In this document: in pieces, positions 20,617 to 29,334 of the stretch
How positions within the stretch are numbered: the first letter of the stretch is position 1
Layout of the letters: each line of letters opens with the position of its first letter
Assembly: GCA_035502095.1 (NCBI GenBank)
Contig: DATJUX010000011.1
Coordinates: 248,001-312,000, forward strand
From: JAKANT01 sp035502095
GTDB lineage: Bacteria; Pseudomonadota; Gammaproteobacteria; Burkholderiales; Burkholderiaceae_F
Direction of reading: 5' to 3'
DNA length: 64,000 nucleotides
Translations under genes and position numbers: made by a program
The notes under the pieces: model-generated
What the model was told of the DNA's origin: nothing
The model's database searches: none
The model's input: only the letters and a program-made list of their open reading frames with translations

Positions 20617-21738
20617 TCAGCTGGACGCGGGAGCGTCTTCTTTCGGCGCGACGGGCGCGGCGGGCGCGTCCTGGACAGCCGGCTGGGCCGGCGCGCGCGG
20701 CTGCTCCTTGTCAGCAGGAGGAGCCGTCTCGACGACCGCGGCGGGCTTGGGTGCCGCGGCCACCTCGGCCTTGCGCGCCGGCTTCGGCGCAGGCGCGGCG
20801 GCGAGCCCGGCCAGCGGCGAATTCCCCTTCTGCTGCGCGAGGAACTTGGCCGGATTCTGCGCCTGGCCCTTTACGTGGACTTCGAAGTGCAGGTGCGGGC
20901 CGGTGGAGCGTCCGGTCGTGCCAACCTCGGCGATCTTCTGGCCGCGCTTGACGATGTCACCCGTCTTGACCACGAGCTTGCTCGCGTGGGCGTAGAGCGT
21001 GGAGATGTCGTTGCCGTGGTCGATGGTCACGGCATTGCCGTAGAAGGGATGCGTTTCGGCACTGATCACGACGCCGCCCGCGGCGGCATAGATCGGCGTG
21101 CCGATCGGTGCAGCGAAGTCGATGCCGGCGTGCATGGTCAACTGGCCGGTGAACGGATCTGTCCGCATGCCGTAACCGGAACCCACGAAACCTTCCGTCA
21201 CCGGCGTGTTCTGCGGCAGCAATGCGCGCCGCACCTGCGCGGCCATCAGTTCCGACTGGATCACGTCCATGTAATCCTGACGGTTGGAGACACCTTTGAC
21301 TATGCGCTCCATCTCGGTGTTGAGTTCGTCGAGCGACATCGCGCGACCGTCGACCGGTGCGGCGCCGCCGCGGCCCGGCAACTCGCGGAAGTTGAATTCC
21401 TCGGGGCGGATGCCGGCGACCTTGGCAACGCGTTCGCCGAGCGCGTCGAGCCGCATCAACTGCGCCTGCATTTCGCCGACGCGGCGCGCCAGCGCGGAAA
21501 CGTTGTCGCGCACGAACTGTTCGTTGCGCGCCACCTCGTCGCGCATCGCGAAAGCGATAAGATCCCGGATCAGCGGAACCTTCAGCTCGGCGCCGACGCG
21601 GAACGTGATGGCATAGAGGCCGACGACGGCGAGCAGCGTTGCGAAGACGAATCCGCCGACTGCGGCCACGATGAAGCGCGGCGAAACGTCGATGGTGCGG
21701 GCGCGCGCCAGGCGTTGATCGACAAAGATGATCTGCAC
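20617..21738 (-). CDS. M23 (LytM-type) murein endopeptidase, membrane anchored
   Basis: About 373 residues. An N-terminal transmembrane helix (FIVAAVGGFVFATLLAVVGLYAIT) is followed by a coiled-coil periplasmic stretch (about 55-130). The M23 domain has GMRTDPFTGQLTMHAGIDFAAP (zinc His in GMRxDP and HxGxD), IDHGNDISTLYAHASK and GPHLHFEV, so the H-x-H site is intact. A Pro/Ala-rich tail (about 325-373) ends in PKEDAPASS. GTG at 21738 with AAGGGG upstream is preferred; an in-frame start at 21801 would add 21 unlikely residues. M23 peptidases beside secA are common in betaproteobacteria. Role in septal peptidoglycan hydrolysis or its activation is inferred. Confidence 0.88.
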   Translation of the reverse strand: MQIIFVDQRLARARTIDVSPRFIVAAVGGFVFATLLAVVGLYAITFRVGAELKVPLIRDLIAFAMRDEVARNEQFVRDNVSALARRVGEMQAQLMRLDALGERVAKVAGIRPEEFNFRELPGRGGAAPVDGRAMSLDELNTEMERIVKGVSNRQDYMDVIQSELMAAQVRRALLPQNTPVTEGFVGSGYGMRTDPFTGQLTMHAGIDFAAPIGTPIYAAAGGVVISAETHPFYGNAVTIDHGNDISTLYAHASKLVVKTGDIVKRGQKIAEVGTTGRSTGPHLHFEVHVKGQAQNPAKFLAQQKGNSPLAGLAAAPAPKPARKAEVAAAPKPAAVVETAPPADKEQPRAPAQPAVQDAPAAPVAPKEDAPASS

Positions 21739-21819
21739 CGACAATCCCCTTGCTCGTGACGCCGCTCCAGCGGTACCGCAAGCCGACAACTCGCTCACCA
21801 CGCCGCCCCGGGAGACAAC

Positions 21820-22329
21820 GTGACCGGCGCACGTTCACTTGAACAGGCGCTGGCGGATTCGCCAGCAGCCGCGCTCGTTCACCGTGCTGCCGAATCGCAG
21901 CGGGTTGCGGTGGCGCTTGCAGGGGCAGGCGTTTCTCTGCCACCGAACTTCGACGCCTTGCAACCGGGAACCTGCGAAGTGCGCGACGCGACGCTCGTGC
22001 TGTTCGTCGGTTCCCCGGCCCTGGCAGCAAAGATGCGCCAGAGCTTGCCGCAACTGCTTGCCTTCTTAAATCGGCAGGGTTTCGACCTTACTGAAATCAA
22101 ACTACGGCTACAACCCGAGCGATTGTCGTACCGCGAACCGTCGGGAGAAGAGACGATGAAGCGCGACGCGCGGGGTGAGTTCGCGGATTCGCGCCAGGCC
22201 GCACCGGACGCTGCGAGCGCGCTTGGGCTGGCAGAGAAGCTTGCGCTAACTTTGCCGGATTCCGGAGTTGGTCGTGCGGCCCAGCGGCTCGCCGACAGGC
22301 TACGTGCGCGCGTCGCCCAAACAAGGTAG
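21820..22329 (+). CDS. DUF721 / DciA-like protein
   Basis: 169 residues from GTG 21820, preceded by GGAG. The N-terminal half (about 1-105) shows the DUF721 pattern of an alpha-beta module with DATLVLFVGSPALAAKMRQSLPQLLAFLNRQG. The C-terminal part is charged and alpha-helical. DciA, a DUF721 protein, loads the replicative helicase DnaB in bacteria lacking DnaC and is commonly found between lpxC and secA in proteobacteria, exactly as here. The match is by architecture and position; sequence conservation in the family is low. It is divergent from the M23 gene. Confidence 0.75.
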   Translation: MTGARSLEQALADSPAAALVHRAAESQRVAVALAGAGVSLPPNFDALQPGTCEVRDATLVLFVGSPALAAKMRQSLPQLLAFLNRQGFDLTEIKLRLQPERLSYREPSGEETMKRDARGEFADSRQAAPDAASALGLAEKLALTLPDSGVGRAAQRLADRLRARVAQTR

Positions 22330-22379
22330 GCCAATCGGAGATCGAGGCCACGACCCGCGAAAGGTGGACCAGCGCTCCA

Positions 22380-22556
22380 TCAAACGATGCGCTCGAGCAT
22401 CAGGACGACGAAAAACAGCAGCGCCGCCGCGATTGCGACCTTGAACAGGCGGCCGGCCCAACCGAGGTACTTGCGGTTGCCGCTGAAAAGATAGAGCGCC
22501 ACGCAGATCACCACTGCGATCGCGAAAAAAATCAGCAGCGCGCGGAAGAACGGCAC
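22380..22556 (-). CDS. Small two-helix membrane protein downstream of lpxC
   Basis: A 58-codon ORF starting at GTG 22556, 11 bases after the lpxC stop. The product (begins VPFFRALLIFF) has two hydrophobic helices, about 5-23 and 37-55, separated by a basic loop (SGNRKYLGWAGRLFK), and ends MLERIV. Similar short membrane proteins are often seen 3' of lpxC in betaproteobacteria; function is unknown. The start codon is a guess: the frame is open upstream into lpxC. Convergent with the DUF721 gene. Confidence 0.6.
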   Translation of the reverse strand: MPFFRALLIFFAIAVVICVALYLFSGNRKYLGWAGRLFKVAIAAALLFFVVLMLERIV

Positions 22557-22567
22557 GCGTCGGGCCG

Positions 22568-23476
22568 TCAGGCGAATGCAGGATGCGCGAACGCCGCCGG
22601 CGCCGCCGCGGCGTTTTCGAAGGTCACCAGTTCGTACGCGCTCGCGTCCGCGAGCAGCGCGCGCAGCAGCCGGTTGTTCAGCCCGTGGCCCGACTTGTGC
22701 GCTCGATACGCCGCGATCAGCGGCCGGCCGAGGATGTAGAGGTCGCCGATCGCGTCGAGGATCTTGTGCTTGGCGAACTCGTCGCCCGAGCGCAGGCCGT
22801 CGGTGTTCAGGACACGGTACTCGTCCATGACGATCGCGTTCTCGAAGTTCCCGCCGAGCGCGAGCCCTGCGGCACGCAACGCTTCGACTTCGTTGACGAA
22901 CCCGAACGTGCGGGCACGCGCCACCGCCGCGACATAGGCGTCGCGCGCGAAGTCCACTTCGACCACCTGCTCCGTGACGTCGACCGCAGGATGCTTGAAG
23001 TCGATCGAGAACGTGAGCTTGAAGCCGAAGTGTGGCTCGAGGCGGGCCCACTTGTCGCCGTCGGCGATCTCCACCGACTTACGCACCCGCACGAACTGCT
23101 TGGGTGCTTCCTGCTCCACGATGCCTGCCGACTGGATCAGGAACACGAAGCTGGCGGCGCTGCCGTCCATGATCGGGATCTCGGGCGCATCGACGTCGAC
23201 ATAGCAGTTGTCGATGCCGAGGCCCGCGAGCGCGCTCATCAGGTGCTCGACGGTCGCGATGCGCACGCCCTCCTTGTCGAGGGTCGACGCCATGCGCGTG
23301 TCGCCGACCATGAACGGGCTGACGGCGATGTCGACCGGCGGTTGCAGGTCGACCCGGCGGAAGACGATGCCGGTGTTGGCAGCGGCCGGCCGCAGGACCA
23401 GTTCGACTTTGGTTCCGCTGTGCAAGCCGATCCCGACGGTGCGGACCAGGCTCTTCAGGGTGCTTTGTTTCATCAT
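22568..23476 (-). CDS. lpxC: UDP-3-O-acyl-N-acetylglucosamine deacetylase LpxC
   Basis: Committed zinc-dependent step of lipid A synthesis. 302 residues beginning MMKQSTLKSLVRTVGIGLHSG. Zinc and active-site elements are visible: HLMSALAGLGIDN (His ligand), MDGSAASFVFLI, KHKILDAIGDLYILGRP (His and Asp ligands) and HKSGHGLNN. It follows ftsZ at the end of the dcw cluster, as usual. A presumptive terminator (23524-23573) lies between them, so lpxC may have its own promoter. Confidence 0.97.
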   Translation of the reverse strand: MMKQSTLKSLVRTVGIGLHSGTKVELVLRPAAANTGIVFRRVDLQPPVDIAVSPFMVGDTRMASTLDKEGVRIATVEHLMSALAGLGIDNCYVDVDAPEIPIMDGSAASFVFLIQSAGIVEQEAPKQFVRVRKSVEIADGDKWARLEPHFGFKLTFSIDFKHPAVDVTEQVVEVDFARDAYVAAVARARTFGFVNEVEALRAAGLALGGNFENAIVMDEYRVLNTDGLRSGDEFAKHKILDAIGDLYILGRPLIAAYRAHKSGHGLNNRLLRALLADASAYELVTFENAAAAPAAFAHPAFA

Positions 23477-23523
23477 GATCGGATTCTAGCGATCGATTTG
23501 TGCAATGCAACGCTGGATCCCCC

Positions 23524-23573
23524 AAAAAACCCGAAGCCGGCGCCGCGTTGCTCCCTTCGTCGCAAGCCGGCGC
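23524..23573 (-). terminator. Possible terminator between ftsZ and lpxC
   Basis: On the minus strand an imperfect hairpin (outer GCCGGC arms at 23566-23571 and 23536-23541, inner GCAA/TTGC arms, with a bulge) is followed by CTTCGGG and then six T residues (23529-23524). The stem is bulged, so the call is tentative; it would end the dcw transcript after ftsZ. Confidence 0.4.
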
Positions 23574-23617
23574 AGCGCGGGACCGCGCTACGGCGCAACT
23601 CTGTTACCGCCTGCTCC

Positions 23618-24811
23618 TCAGTCCGCCTGCTTGCGCAGGAAAGCAGGTATGTCGAGCCGATCCGCGCCGGCGTCCTCGAGTGCCGCCACCCGGGCCACCG
23701 CCGCCTCGCGGCCACCGGTGCGCCACACCGCGGGCGTGTCGAGGTGCGTGTAGTCCGAGGGACGCGCGTGCGCGCCGACGCCGTGTGCCGGCGCGATCGG
23801 CGTGTTGTCGGTGCCGGTGCGCAGGGCGTTTGCGACCACGGTCAGCGGCGTCCGCTTGGCGGCCCGTCCCAGGCCGGTCGCAACGACGGTGACGCGCAGG
23901 TTGTCGCCCATCGTCTCGTCGCAGACCGTGCCGAAGATCACCGTCGCGTCGTCGGCCGCGAAGCTGCGAATCGTGTCCATCACGATGCGCGTCTCCTTCA
24001 TCTTCAACGAGGCGGTCGCCGTGATGTTGACCAGCACGCCGCGGGCGCCGGAAAGATCGACGCCCTCGAGCAACGGGCTCGCGACGGCCTGCTCGGCGGC
24101 GATGCGGGCGCGATCCGGCCCGCTCGCCATCGCGGTACCCATCATGGCCTTGCCGTGCTCGCTCATCACGGTCTTCACGTCCTCGAAGTCGACGTTGATG
24201 AGCCCCGGCACGTTGATGATCTCGGCGATGCCGGCGCAGGCGTTGTGCAGGACATCGTCGGCCGCGCGGAAGCATTCGTTCATCTCAGCGTCCTCGCCGA
24301 GCACTTCCTCCAGCTTGTTGTTGAGGATGACGATGAGCGAATGCACCTTCTCTTCCAGCTCGGCGAGACCCGATTCGGCGACCTTCATGCGCTTCGGCCC
24401 CTCGAAGTCGAACGGCTTCGACACGACGGCGACCGTGAGGATGCCGAGCTCGCGCGCAACCTCGGCCACGATCGGCGCGGCGCCGGTCCCGGTCCCGCCT
24501 CCCATGCCGGCGGTGATGAAGACCATGTGCGCGCCGCGCAGCGCGTCGGCGATGCGCTCGCGTGCTTCGGTGGCGGCCTGGCGCCCGGCCTCGGGCCGGC
24601 TGCCGGCACCGAGGCCGGTCGCACCGAGCTGGATGATGTTCGGCGCCGCGGACCGGGACAGCGCCTGGTGATCCGTGTTGGCGCAGATGAACTCGACGCC
24701 CTGCACGTTGCGCCGGATCATGTGCTCGACCGCGTTGCCGCCGGCGCCGCCGACGCCTACCACCTTGATTACCGTGCCGAGCGTTTCGGTTTCGAGGATT
24801 TCAAAGGTCAT
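23618..24811 (-). CDS. ftsZ: Cell division GTPase FtsZ
   Basis: Tubulin-like GTPase forming the Z ring. 397 residues: begins MTFEILETETLGTVIKVVGVGGAGGNAVEHM, the tubulin signature GGGTGTGAAPIVAE, the T7 region LINVDFEDVK, a variable linker, and the C-terminal peptide LDIPAFLRKQ that binds FtsA, ZipA and ZapD. ZapD and FtsA are both encoded in this window. A strong purine run (GGGAGAAAGAG) precedes the ATG. It is 129 bases after ftsA, room for a dedicated promoter. Confidence 0.98.
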   Translation of the reverse strand: MTFEILETETLGTVIKVVGVGGAGGNAVEHMIRRNVQGVEFICANTDHQALSRSAAPNIIQLGATGLGAGSRPEAGRQAATEARERIADALRGAHMVFITAGMGGGTGTGAAPIVAEVARELGILTVAVVSKPFDFEGPKRMKVAESGLAELEEKVHSLIVILNNKLEEVLGEDAEMNECFRAADDVLHNACAGIAEIINVPGLINVDFEDVKTVMSEHGKAMMGTAMASGPDRARIAAEQAVASPLLEGVDLSGARGVLVNITATASLKMKETRIVMDTIRSFAADDATVIFGTVCDETMGDNLRVTVVATGLGRAAKRTPLTVVANALRTGTDNTPIAPAHGVGAHARPSDYTHLDTPAVWRTGGREAAVARVAALEDAGADRLDIPAFLRKQAD

Positions 24812-24856
24812 CTCTTTCTCCCGCTGTAACTTCGAACATCAAATCGAAACGCGCAA

Positions 24857-24862
24857 TGTCAA
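24857..24862 (-). promoter_or_regulatory. Candidate -35 element of an ftsZ promoter
   Basis: A perfect TTGACA on the minus strand in the 129-base ftsA-ftsZ gap, 46 bases before the ftsZ start. The sequences 16-18 bases downstream (GATGTT, ATGTTC) match the -10 poorly, so this is only a candidate. Extra ftsZ promoters at this position are known in other bacteria. Confidence 0.3.
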
Positions 24863-24940
24863 CGACGCAAGCGGAGATTCGCGTTCGCGGTTGACAGTGC
24901 ACGCTCCGGACCAAACGCTCCGCGCGCGAGCGCGGCGCCT

Positions 24941-26173
24941 TCAGAAATTGCCGACGATCCATTCCTTCATCCTCTTCAGCGTCTGCTTGAACGAGCCGAC
25001 CTGCGCGGCCACCTTGCGCCCGCGCAGGCGCTGCGAATGCGCCTCGGTGAGCAGCCCCATCACGGTGGCGAAGCGCGGGTTGCGCGCGACGTCCGCGAGC
25101 GCACCGTTGTAGGTCGGCCAGCCGATGCGCGCGGGCTTGAGGAAGACGTCCTCGGCGAGCTCGCCGATCCCCGGCAGCAGGCTGGTGCCGCCGGTCAGCA
25201 CCATGCCGCTCGAGATCAGTTCCTCGTAGCCCGAGTCGCGTACGACCCGCTGCACCAGCGCGAACAGCTCCTGCACCCGCGGCTCGATCACGGCGGCGAG
25301 CGTCTGGCGCGACAACATGCGCGGCGCGCGATCGCCGAGGCCGGGAATCTCGATCTTCTCGCTCGCGTCGGCCAGCATTTCCTTGGCGACGCCGTGGCGC
25401 AGCTTGATCTCCTCGGCGTCCTGGATCGGGGTGCGCAGCGCCATCGCGATGTCGTTGCTGATCTGGTCGCCGGCGATCGGAATCACCGCCGTATGCCGGA
25501 TCGCGCCACCGGTGAACACCGCGATGTCGGTGGTGCCGCCACCGATGTCGACCAGCGCGACGCCGAGCTCCTTCTCGTCGGACGTGAGCACCGCCATGCT
25601 CGATGCGAGCGGCTGCAGGACGAGGTCGTTGACCTCCAGGCCACAGCGGCGCACGCACTTGACGATGTTCTGCGCCGCGCTCACCGCGCCGCTCACGATG
25701 TGCACGCGCACCTCGAGCCGCACGCCGCTCATGCCGATCGGCTCGCGGATGTCCTCCTGGCCGTCGACGATGAATTCCTGCGTCAGCACGTGCAGCACCT
25801 GCTGGTCGGTCGGAATGTTCACCGCACGTGCGGTCTCGATCACGCGCGCGACGTCCTCGGCCGACACTTCGCGGTTCTTGATCGCCACCATGCCGCTCGA
25901 GTTGAAGCTGCGGATGTGGCTGCCGGCGATCCCGGTGTAGACGTCGGTGATGCGGCAGGCCGCCATCAGCTCGGCTTCCTCGACCGCCTTACGGATCGAC
26001 TGCACCGTCGCCTCGATGTTGACCACCACGCCCTTGCGCAGGCCCTCGGAGTTCGCCTGACCCAATCCGATCAGCTGGAAGCGGCCGTCGGGCAGCACTT
26101 CGGCCACCGCCACCACCACCTTGGAGGTGCCGATATCGACGCCGACGATCAGGTCCTTGTTGTCCGCTTTCAT
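24941..26173 (-). CDS. ftsA: Cell division actin-like protein FtsA
   Basis: Actin-fold membrane tether of the Z ring and recruiter of late divisome proteins. 410 residues: MKADNKDLIVGVDIGTSKVVV (phosphate-1 loop), the 1C SHS2 domain, IGGGTTDIAVFTGGAI (phosphate-2), VLTGGTSLLPGI (adenosine motif). The C-terminal amphipathic helix is FKQTLKRMKEWIVGNF, the membrane-targeting sequence. ATG 26173 overlaps the ftsQ stop (ATGA). Confidence 0.97.
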   Translation of the reverse strand: MKADNKDLIVGVDIGTSKVVVAVAEVLPDGRFQLIGLGQANSEGLRKGVVVNIEATVQSIRKAVEEAELMAACRITDVYTGIAGSHIRSFNSSGMVAIKNREVSAEDVARVIETARAVNIPTDQQVLHVLTQEFIVDGQEDIREPIGMSGVRLEVRVHIVSGAVSAAQNIVKCVRRCGLEVNDLVLQPLASSMAVLTSDEKELGVALVDIGGGTTDIAVFTGGAIRHTAVIPIAGDQISNDIAMALRTPIQDAEEIKLRHGVAKEMLADASEKIEIPGLGDRAPRMLSRQTLAAVIEPRVQELFALVQRVVRDSGYEELISSGMVLTGGTSLLPGIGELAEDVFLKPARIGWPTYNGALADVARNPRFATVMGLLTEAHSQRLRGRKVAAQVGSFKQTLKRMKEWIVGNF

Positions 26174-26913
26174 GACTTCCTTGCTGCCGTGTTCGATGCC
26201 TTGTCCGCCGCCGCCGCGAGGCCGTTCGGATAGCGCATGTCGATGCGTTTCGGCGGTCCTCCGAGCTGCGCGCTGACGCGCGGGTAGGCCGCGACGAGCA
26301 GCACGATGCGCTCCGAGAGACGCCCTGCCGGCTCGTCGCGCCCGAGTTCGAAGCGCTGGCCCGCATCGGTCGTCACCGCCCAGGATTCGCGCGCGGAGAT
26401 CTCGACGCCGCTCACGCCGATCGACAGCGGCGCGAAGCGCGCGAGCAGTTCGTAGTACCGCCGCACGGCTGCGCCGGCCGCGGACTCGGGGCCGTCGAAC
26501 TGCGCCAGCGGGCCGAACATCTCCGCCTCCGCGAGGTTGGCGGCGAACAGGCGGCCGGTGTCGGAAAGCAGGCGGCCGTCGCTCCAGATTCCCAGCGCGC
26601 GGTGCTCGCGCAGGGTGACGATCAGCCGGTTCGGCCACGCACGTCGGACCGACGCGGCAGCGACCCACGGCACGGATTCGAATGCGCGCCGCGCGTCCTC
26701 GAGGCTGGCGGTGAAAAAGTTGCCGCGGATGCGGCCGGCGATCGAAGCGCGCACCGCCGCGCTGCTGACATGCGTGAGATCGCCGCGCAGCTCGATCCGC
26801 TTCAGGTCGAACCACGAGCGGTGCATCGACCAGGTCGCGACTCCGCCCAGCACGACGACGGTGGCGCCGAGCAGGCACAGGCGCGCCAGCAGATTCATCT
26901 GGCGCACGCTCAC
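26170..26913 (-). CDS. ftsQ: Cell division protein FtsQ
   Basis: Bitopic divisome protein bridging FtsA/FtsK with FtsB-FtsL. From GTG 26913 it has 247 residues: a short cytoplasmic tail, one transmembrane helix (LLARLCLLGATVVVLGGVA), a POTRA domain (FDLKRIELRGDLTHVSS) and an FtsQ beta domain. The start is uncertain: GTG 26913 follows a G-rich run by six bases and overlaps the stop of a 22-codon ORF (GTGA); in-frame GTG 26961 would add 16 residues; ATG in RQMNLLARL is also possible. The 3' end overlaps ftsA by ATGA. Confidence 0.92.
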   Translation of the reverse strand: MSVRQMNLLARLCLLGATVVVLGGVATWSMHRSWFDLKRIELRGDLTHVSSAAVRASIAGRIRGNFFTASLEDARRAFESVPWVAAASVRRAWPNRLIVTLREHRALGIWSDGRLLSDTGRLFAANLAEAEMFGPLAQFDGPESAAGAAVRRYYELLARFAPLSIGVSGVEISARESWAVTTDAGQRFELGRDEPAGRLSERIVLLVAAYPRVSAQLGGPPKRIDMRYPNGLAAAADKASNTAARKS

Positions 26914-26978
26914 GCCGTACCCCCCCGGCGCAGGACCGGCGGCGCGCCGCTCGCCCGCCACGGACGCGTCCGGATCAT
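26910..26978 (-). CDS. 22-codon ORF bridging ddl and ftsQ
   Basis: ATG at 26978 overlaps the ddl stop in the ATGA arrangement used at other junctions of this cluster. Its TGA at 26912-26910 overlaps the GTG of ftsQ at 26913 (GTGA). The peptide (begins MIRTRPWRASG, ends RRGGTA) is basic and resembles nothing I recognise. It could be a translational relay that delivers ribosomes from ddl to ftsQ, or the relic of an older ftsQ N-terminus separated by a frameshift. Both overlaps are seen directly; translation is inference. Confidence 0.4.
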   Translation of the reverse strand: MIRTRPWRASGAPPVLRRGGTA

Positions 26979-27943
26979 TCGGGCACCTTCAACGATGCGT
27001 GCGACAGGATCTCGAGCACGAGATCCGCGTAACTCATGCCGACGGCTTGCGCCGCCATCGGCACCAGCGAGTGGCCCGTCATGCCGGGCGACGTGTTGAC
27101 TTCCAGCAGGTACGGGCGGTCGCCGCGCGCATCGACGTGGAGCATCACGTCGACGCGGCCCCAACCGGATGCGCCGACGGAGTTGTAGGCACGCACGCAA
27201 AGCTGCTGGATCTCGCGCGTGAGGTCGGCGCCGAGCGGCGCCGGACAGAGGTATTGTGTGTCGTCGCTGAAGTACTTGTTGTGGTAGTCGTAGTTCTCCT
27301 GCGGCGCACGGATCTCGATCAGCGGCAGCGCGCGCGCGCCGGCGCCCTCCCCGAGCACCGCGCACGTCAGCTCGCGTCCGCGCACCAGCTCTTCGACGAG
27401 CACGAGGTCGTCGTGCCGGGCCGCCTCCTGGTAGGCCACCGCAAGCTCGTCGTGGTCATGGGTCAGGACCTTCGAGATGCCGATGGTCGAGCCCTCGCGG
27501 GCCGGCTTGACGATCAGCGCATCGCCGAGTTCGGCGACCACCCGTTTCCAGTCGGTGCCGGCGGTCAGCACCTGCCAGGCGGGCGTCGGCAGTTCCTCGT
27601 ACTCCCAGATCCGCTTGGTGGTGACCTTGTCGATGGCGATGCTCGAGGCCTGCACGCCGCTGCCCGTATAGGGAATGCGCAGCCACTCGAGCACTCCCTG
27701 GATGGTCCCGTCCTCGCCGAAACGACCGTGCAGCGCGATGAACACGCGATCAAAACCCGCCTCCGCCAGCTGCGCCAGCGACTGCGTGCCCGGATCGAAG
27801 GCGTGTGCATCGACGCCGCGCTCCTTGAGCGCCTGCAGGACACCGGTGCCCGACATGATCGAAATCTGGCGCTCGGCAGAGCGTCCGCCCAACAGGACGC
27901 CGACCCTGCCCAGGGCTTCTGGATCGTGTGTGGCCGCCGTCAT
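26975..27943 (-). CDS. ddl: D-alanine--D-alanine ligase
   Basis: ATP-grasp ligase making the D-Ala-D-Ala dipeptide for MurF. 322 residues from ATG 27943: GRVGVLLGGRSAERQISIMSG at the N-terminus, HGRFGEDGTIQGVLEW, the ATP-grasp lid region VKPAREGSTIGISKV, and the C-terminal LLEVNTSPGMTGHSLVPMAA with the metal-binding Glu/Asn and DVMLHVD. This is the DdlB type embedded in dcw between murC and ftsQ. ATGA overlaps at both ends: with murC upstream and with a 22-codon ORF downstream. Confidence 0.97.
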   Translation of the reverse strand: MTAATHDPEALGRVGVLLGGRSAERQISIMSGTGVLQALKERGVDAHAFDPGTQSLAQLAEAGFDRVFIALHGRFGEDGTIQGVLEWLRIPYTGSGVQASSIAIDKVTTKRIWEYEELPTPAWQVLTAGTDWKRVVAELGDALIVKPAREGSTIGISKVLTHDHDELAVAYQEAARHDDLVLVEELVRGRELTCAVLGEGAGARALPLIEIRAPQENYDYHNKYFSDDTQYLCPAPLGADLTREIQQLCVRAYNSVGASGWGRVDVMLHVDARGDRPYLLEVNTSPGMTGHSLVPMAAQAVGMSYADLVLEILSHASLKVPE

Positions 27944-29334
27944 CCGGCACCTCGTTCGGAAGCGATGCGGGCGGCGACCGCGCCAATCGAGCCCGCACCC
28001 ATCGTGACGACCACGTCGCCCGCGCGCGCCGCCGCGCGGATCGCGGCATCGAGGTCGTCGATGTTTTCGACGAACACCGGCTCCACCCTGCCCGCCACCC
28101 GCACCGCGCGCGCCAGCGCGCGGCCGTCGGCGGCGACGATGGGTGCTTCGCCGGCCGGGTAGACCTCGGTGAGCAGCAGCGCGTCGGCGGTGGACAGCAC
28201 CTTGACGAAATCCTCGAAACAGTCGCGGGTCCGCGTGTAGCGGTGCGGCTGGAAGGCGAGCACCACGCGGCGCCCGGGGAAGGCGCCGCGCACCGCCTCG
28301 AGGGTGGCGGCCATCTCCACGGGGTGATGGCCGTAGTCGTCGATCAGCGTGAACGTGCCGCCGCCCGCCAGCTCGATGTCGCCGTGGCGGGCGAACCTGC
28401 GCCCGACGCCCGTGAAGCCGGCCAGCGCATCGAGCATCGGACCGTCGCCGACGCCGAGCAGCGAGCCGAGCGCGGTCGCCGCCGTTGCGTTCAGCACGTT
28501 GTGGCGACCGGGAAGATTCAGGCGCACGCCGAGGGGCGCCAGACCCTCGCGCCGCACGGTGAAACGCATCGTCGTTCCCTCGGCGAGCGCGTCCACGGCG
28601 CGCCACTGCGCCTCGGCCGAGAAGCCGTAGGTCAACACCGGCTTGGAGATGAAGGGCAGGATCTCGCGCACGTGCACGTCGTCGACGCACAGGATCGCGG
28701 TGCCATAAAAGGGCAGCCGCGACAGGAACTCGATGAACGCCTGCTTGAGGCGCGCAAAGTCATGGCCGTAGGTTTCCATGTGATCGTTGTCGATGTTGGT
28801 CACGACCGCGATCACCGGCATCAGGTTGAGAAAGCTCGCGTCCGACTCGTCGGCCTCGACGACGATGTAGTCGCCCTGACCCAGGCGCGCGTTCGCGCCG
28901 GCCGAATTCAGGCGCCCGCCGATCACGAATGTCGGATCGAGCCCGCCGGCCGCCAGCACGCTCGCCACCAGGCTCGTCGTCGTGGTCTTGCCGTGCGTGC
29001 CCGCGATCGCGACGCCCTGCTTGAGGCGCATCAGTTCCGCGAGCATCACGGCACGCGGCACGATCGGGATGCGCGCCGCGCGTGCCGCCATCACTTCGGG
29101 GTTGTCGCCGCGCACCGCCGAGGAGACCACGACGGCGTCGGCGCCCGCGATGTTGTCGCGCTGGTGACCCAACACGACGCGCGCGCCGAGTTCCGTCAGC
29201 CGGCGTGTCGCGGCGTTGCTCGCCGCGTCCGAGCCGCTCACCTTGTAGCCGAGATTTAGGAGCACCTCGGCAATGCCGCTCATGCCGCTGCCGCCGATGC
29301 CGACGAAATGGATGTGCTTGACCGCGTGTTTCAT
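27940..29334 (-). CDS. murC: UDP-N-acetylmuramate--L-alanine ligase MurC
   Basis: Adds L-Ala to UDP-MurNAc in peptidoglycan precursor synthesis. 464 residues: MKHAVKHIHFVGIGGSGMSGIAEVL, the Mur ligase P-loop AIAGTHGKTTTTSLVAS, EADESDASFLNL, TNIDNDHMETYG, and the C-terminal DDYGHHPVEMAATLEA and FQPHRYTRTRDC. Length and motifs are standard. Starts within the murG stop (ATGA). Confidence 0.98.
   Translation of the reverse strand: MKHAVKHIHFVGIGGSGMSGIAEVLLNLGYKVSGSDAASNAATRRLTELGARVVLGHQRDNIAGADAVVVSSAVRGDNPEVMAARAARIPIVPRAVMLAELMRLKQGVAIAGTHGKTTTTSLVASVLAAGGLDPTFVIGGRLNSAGANARLGQGDYIVVEADESDASFLNLMPVIAVVTNIDNDHMETYGHDFARLKQAFIEFLSRLPFYGTAILCVDDVHVREILPFISKPVLTYGFSAEAQWRAVDALAEGTTMRFTVRREGLAPLGVRLNLPGRHNVLNATAATALGSLLGVGDGPMLDALAGFTGVGRRFARHGDIELAGGGTFTLIDDYGHHPVEMAATLEAVRGAFPGRRVVLAFQPHRYTRTRDCFEDFVKVLSTADALLLTEVYPAGEAPIVAADGRALARAVRVAGRVEPVFVENIDDLDAAIRAAARAGDVVVTMGAGSIGAVAARIASERGAG

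Noticed and set aside
23600..24811. Possible broken or duplicated ftsZ
   Set aside because: The gene is full length with signature and C-terminal peptide intact; overlapping frames are shadows.
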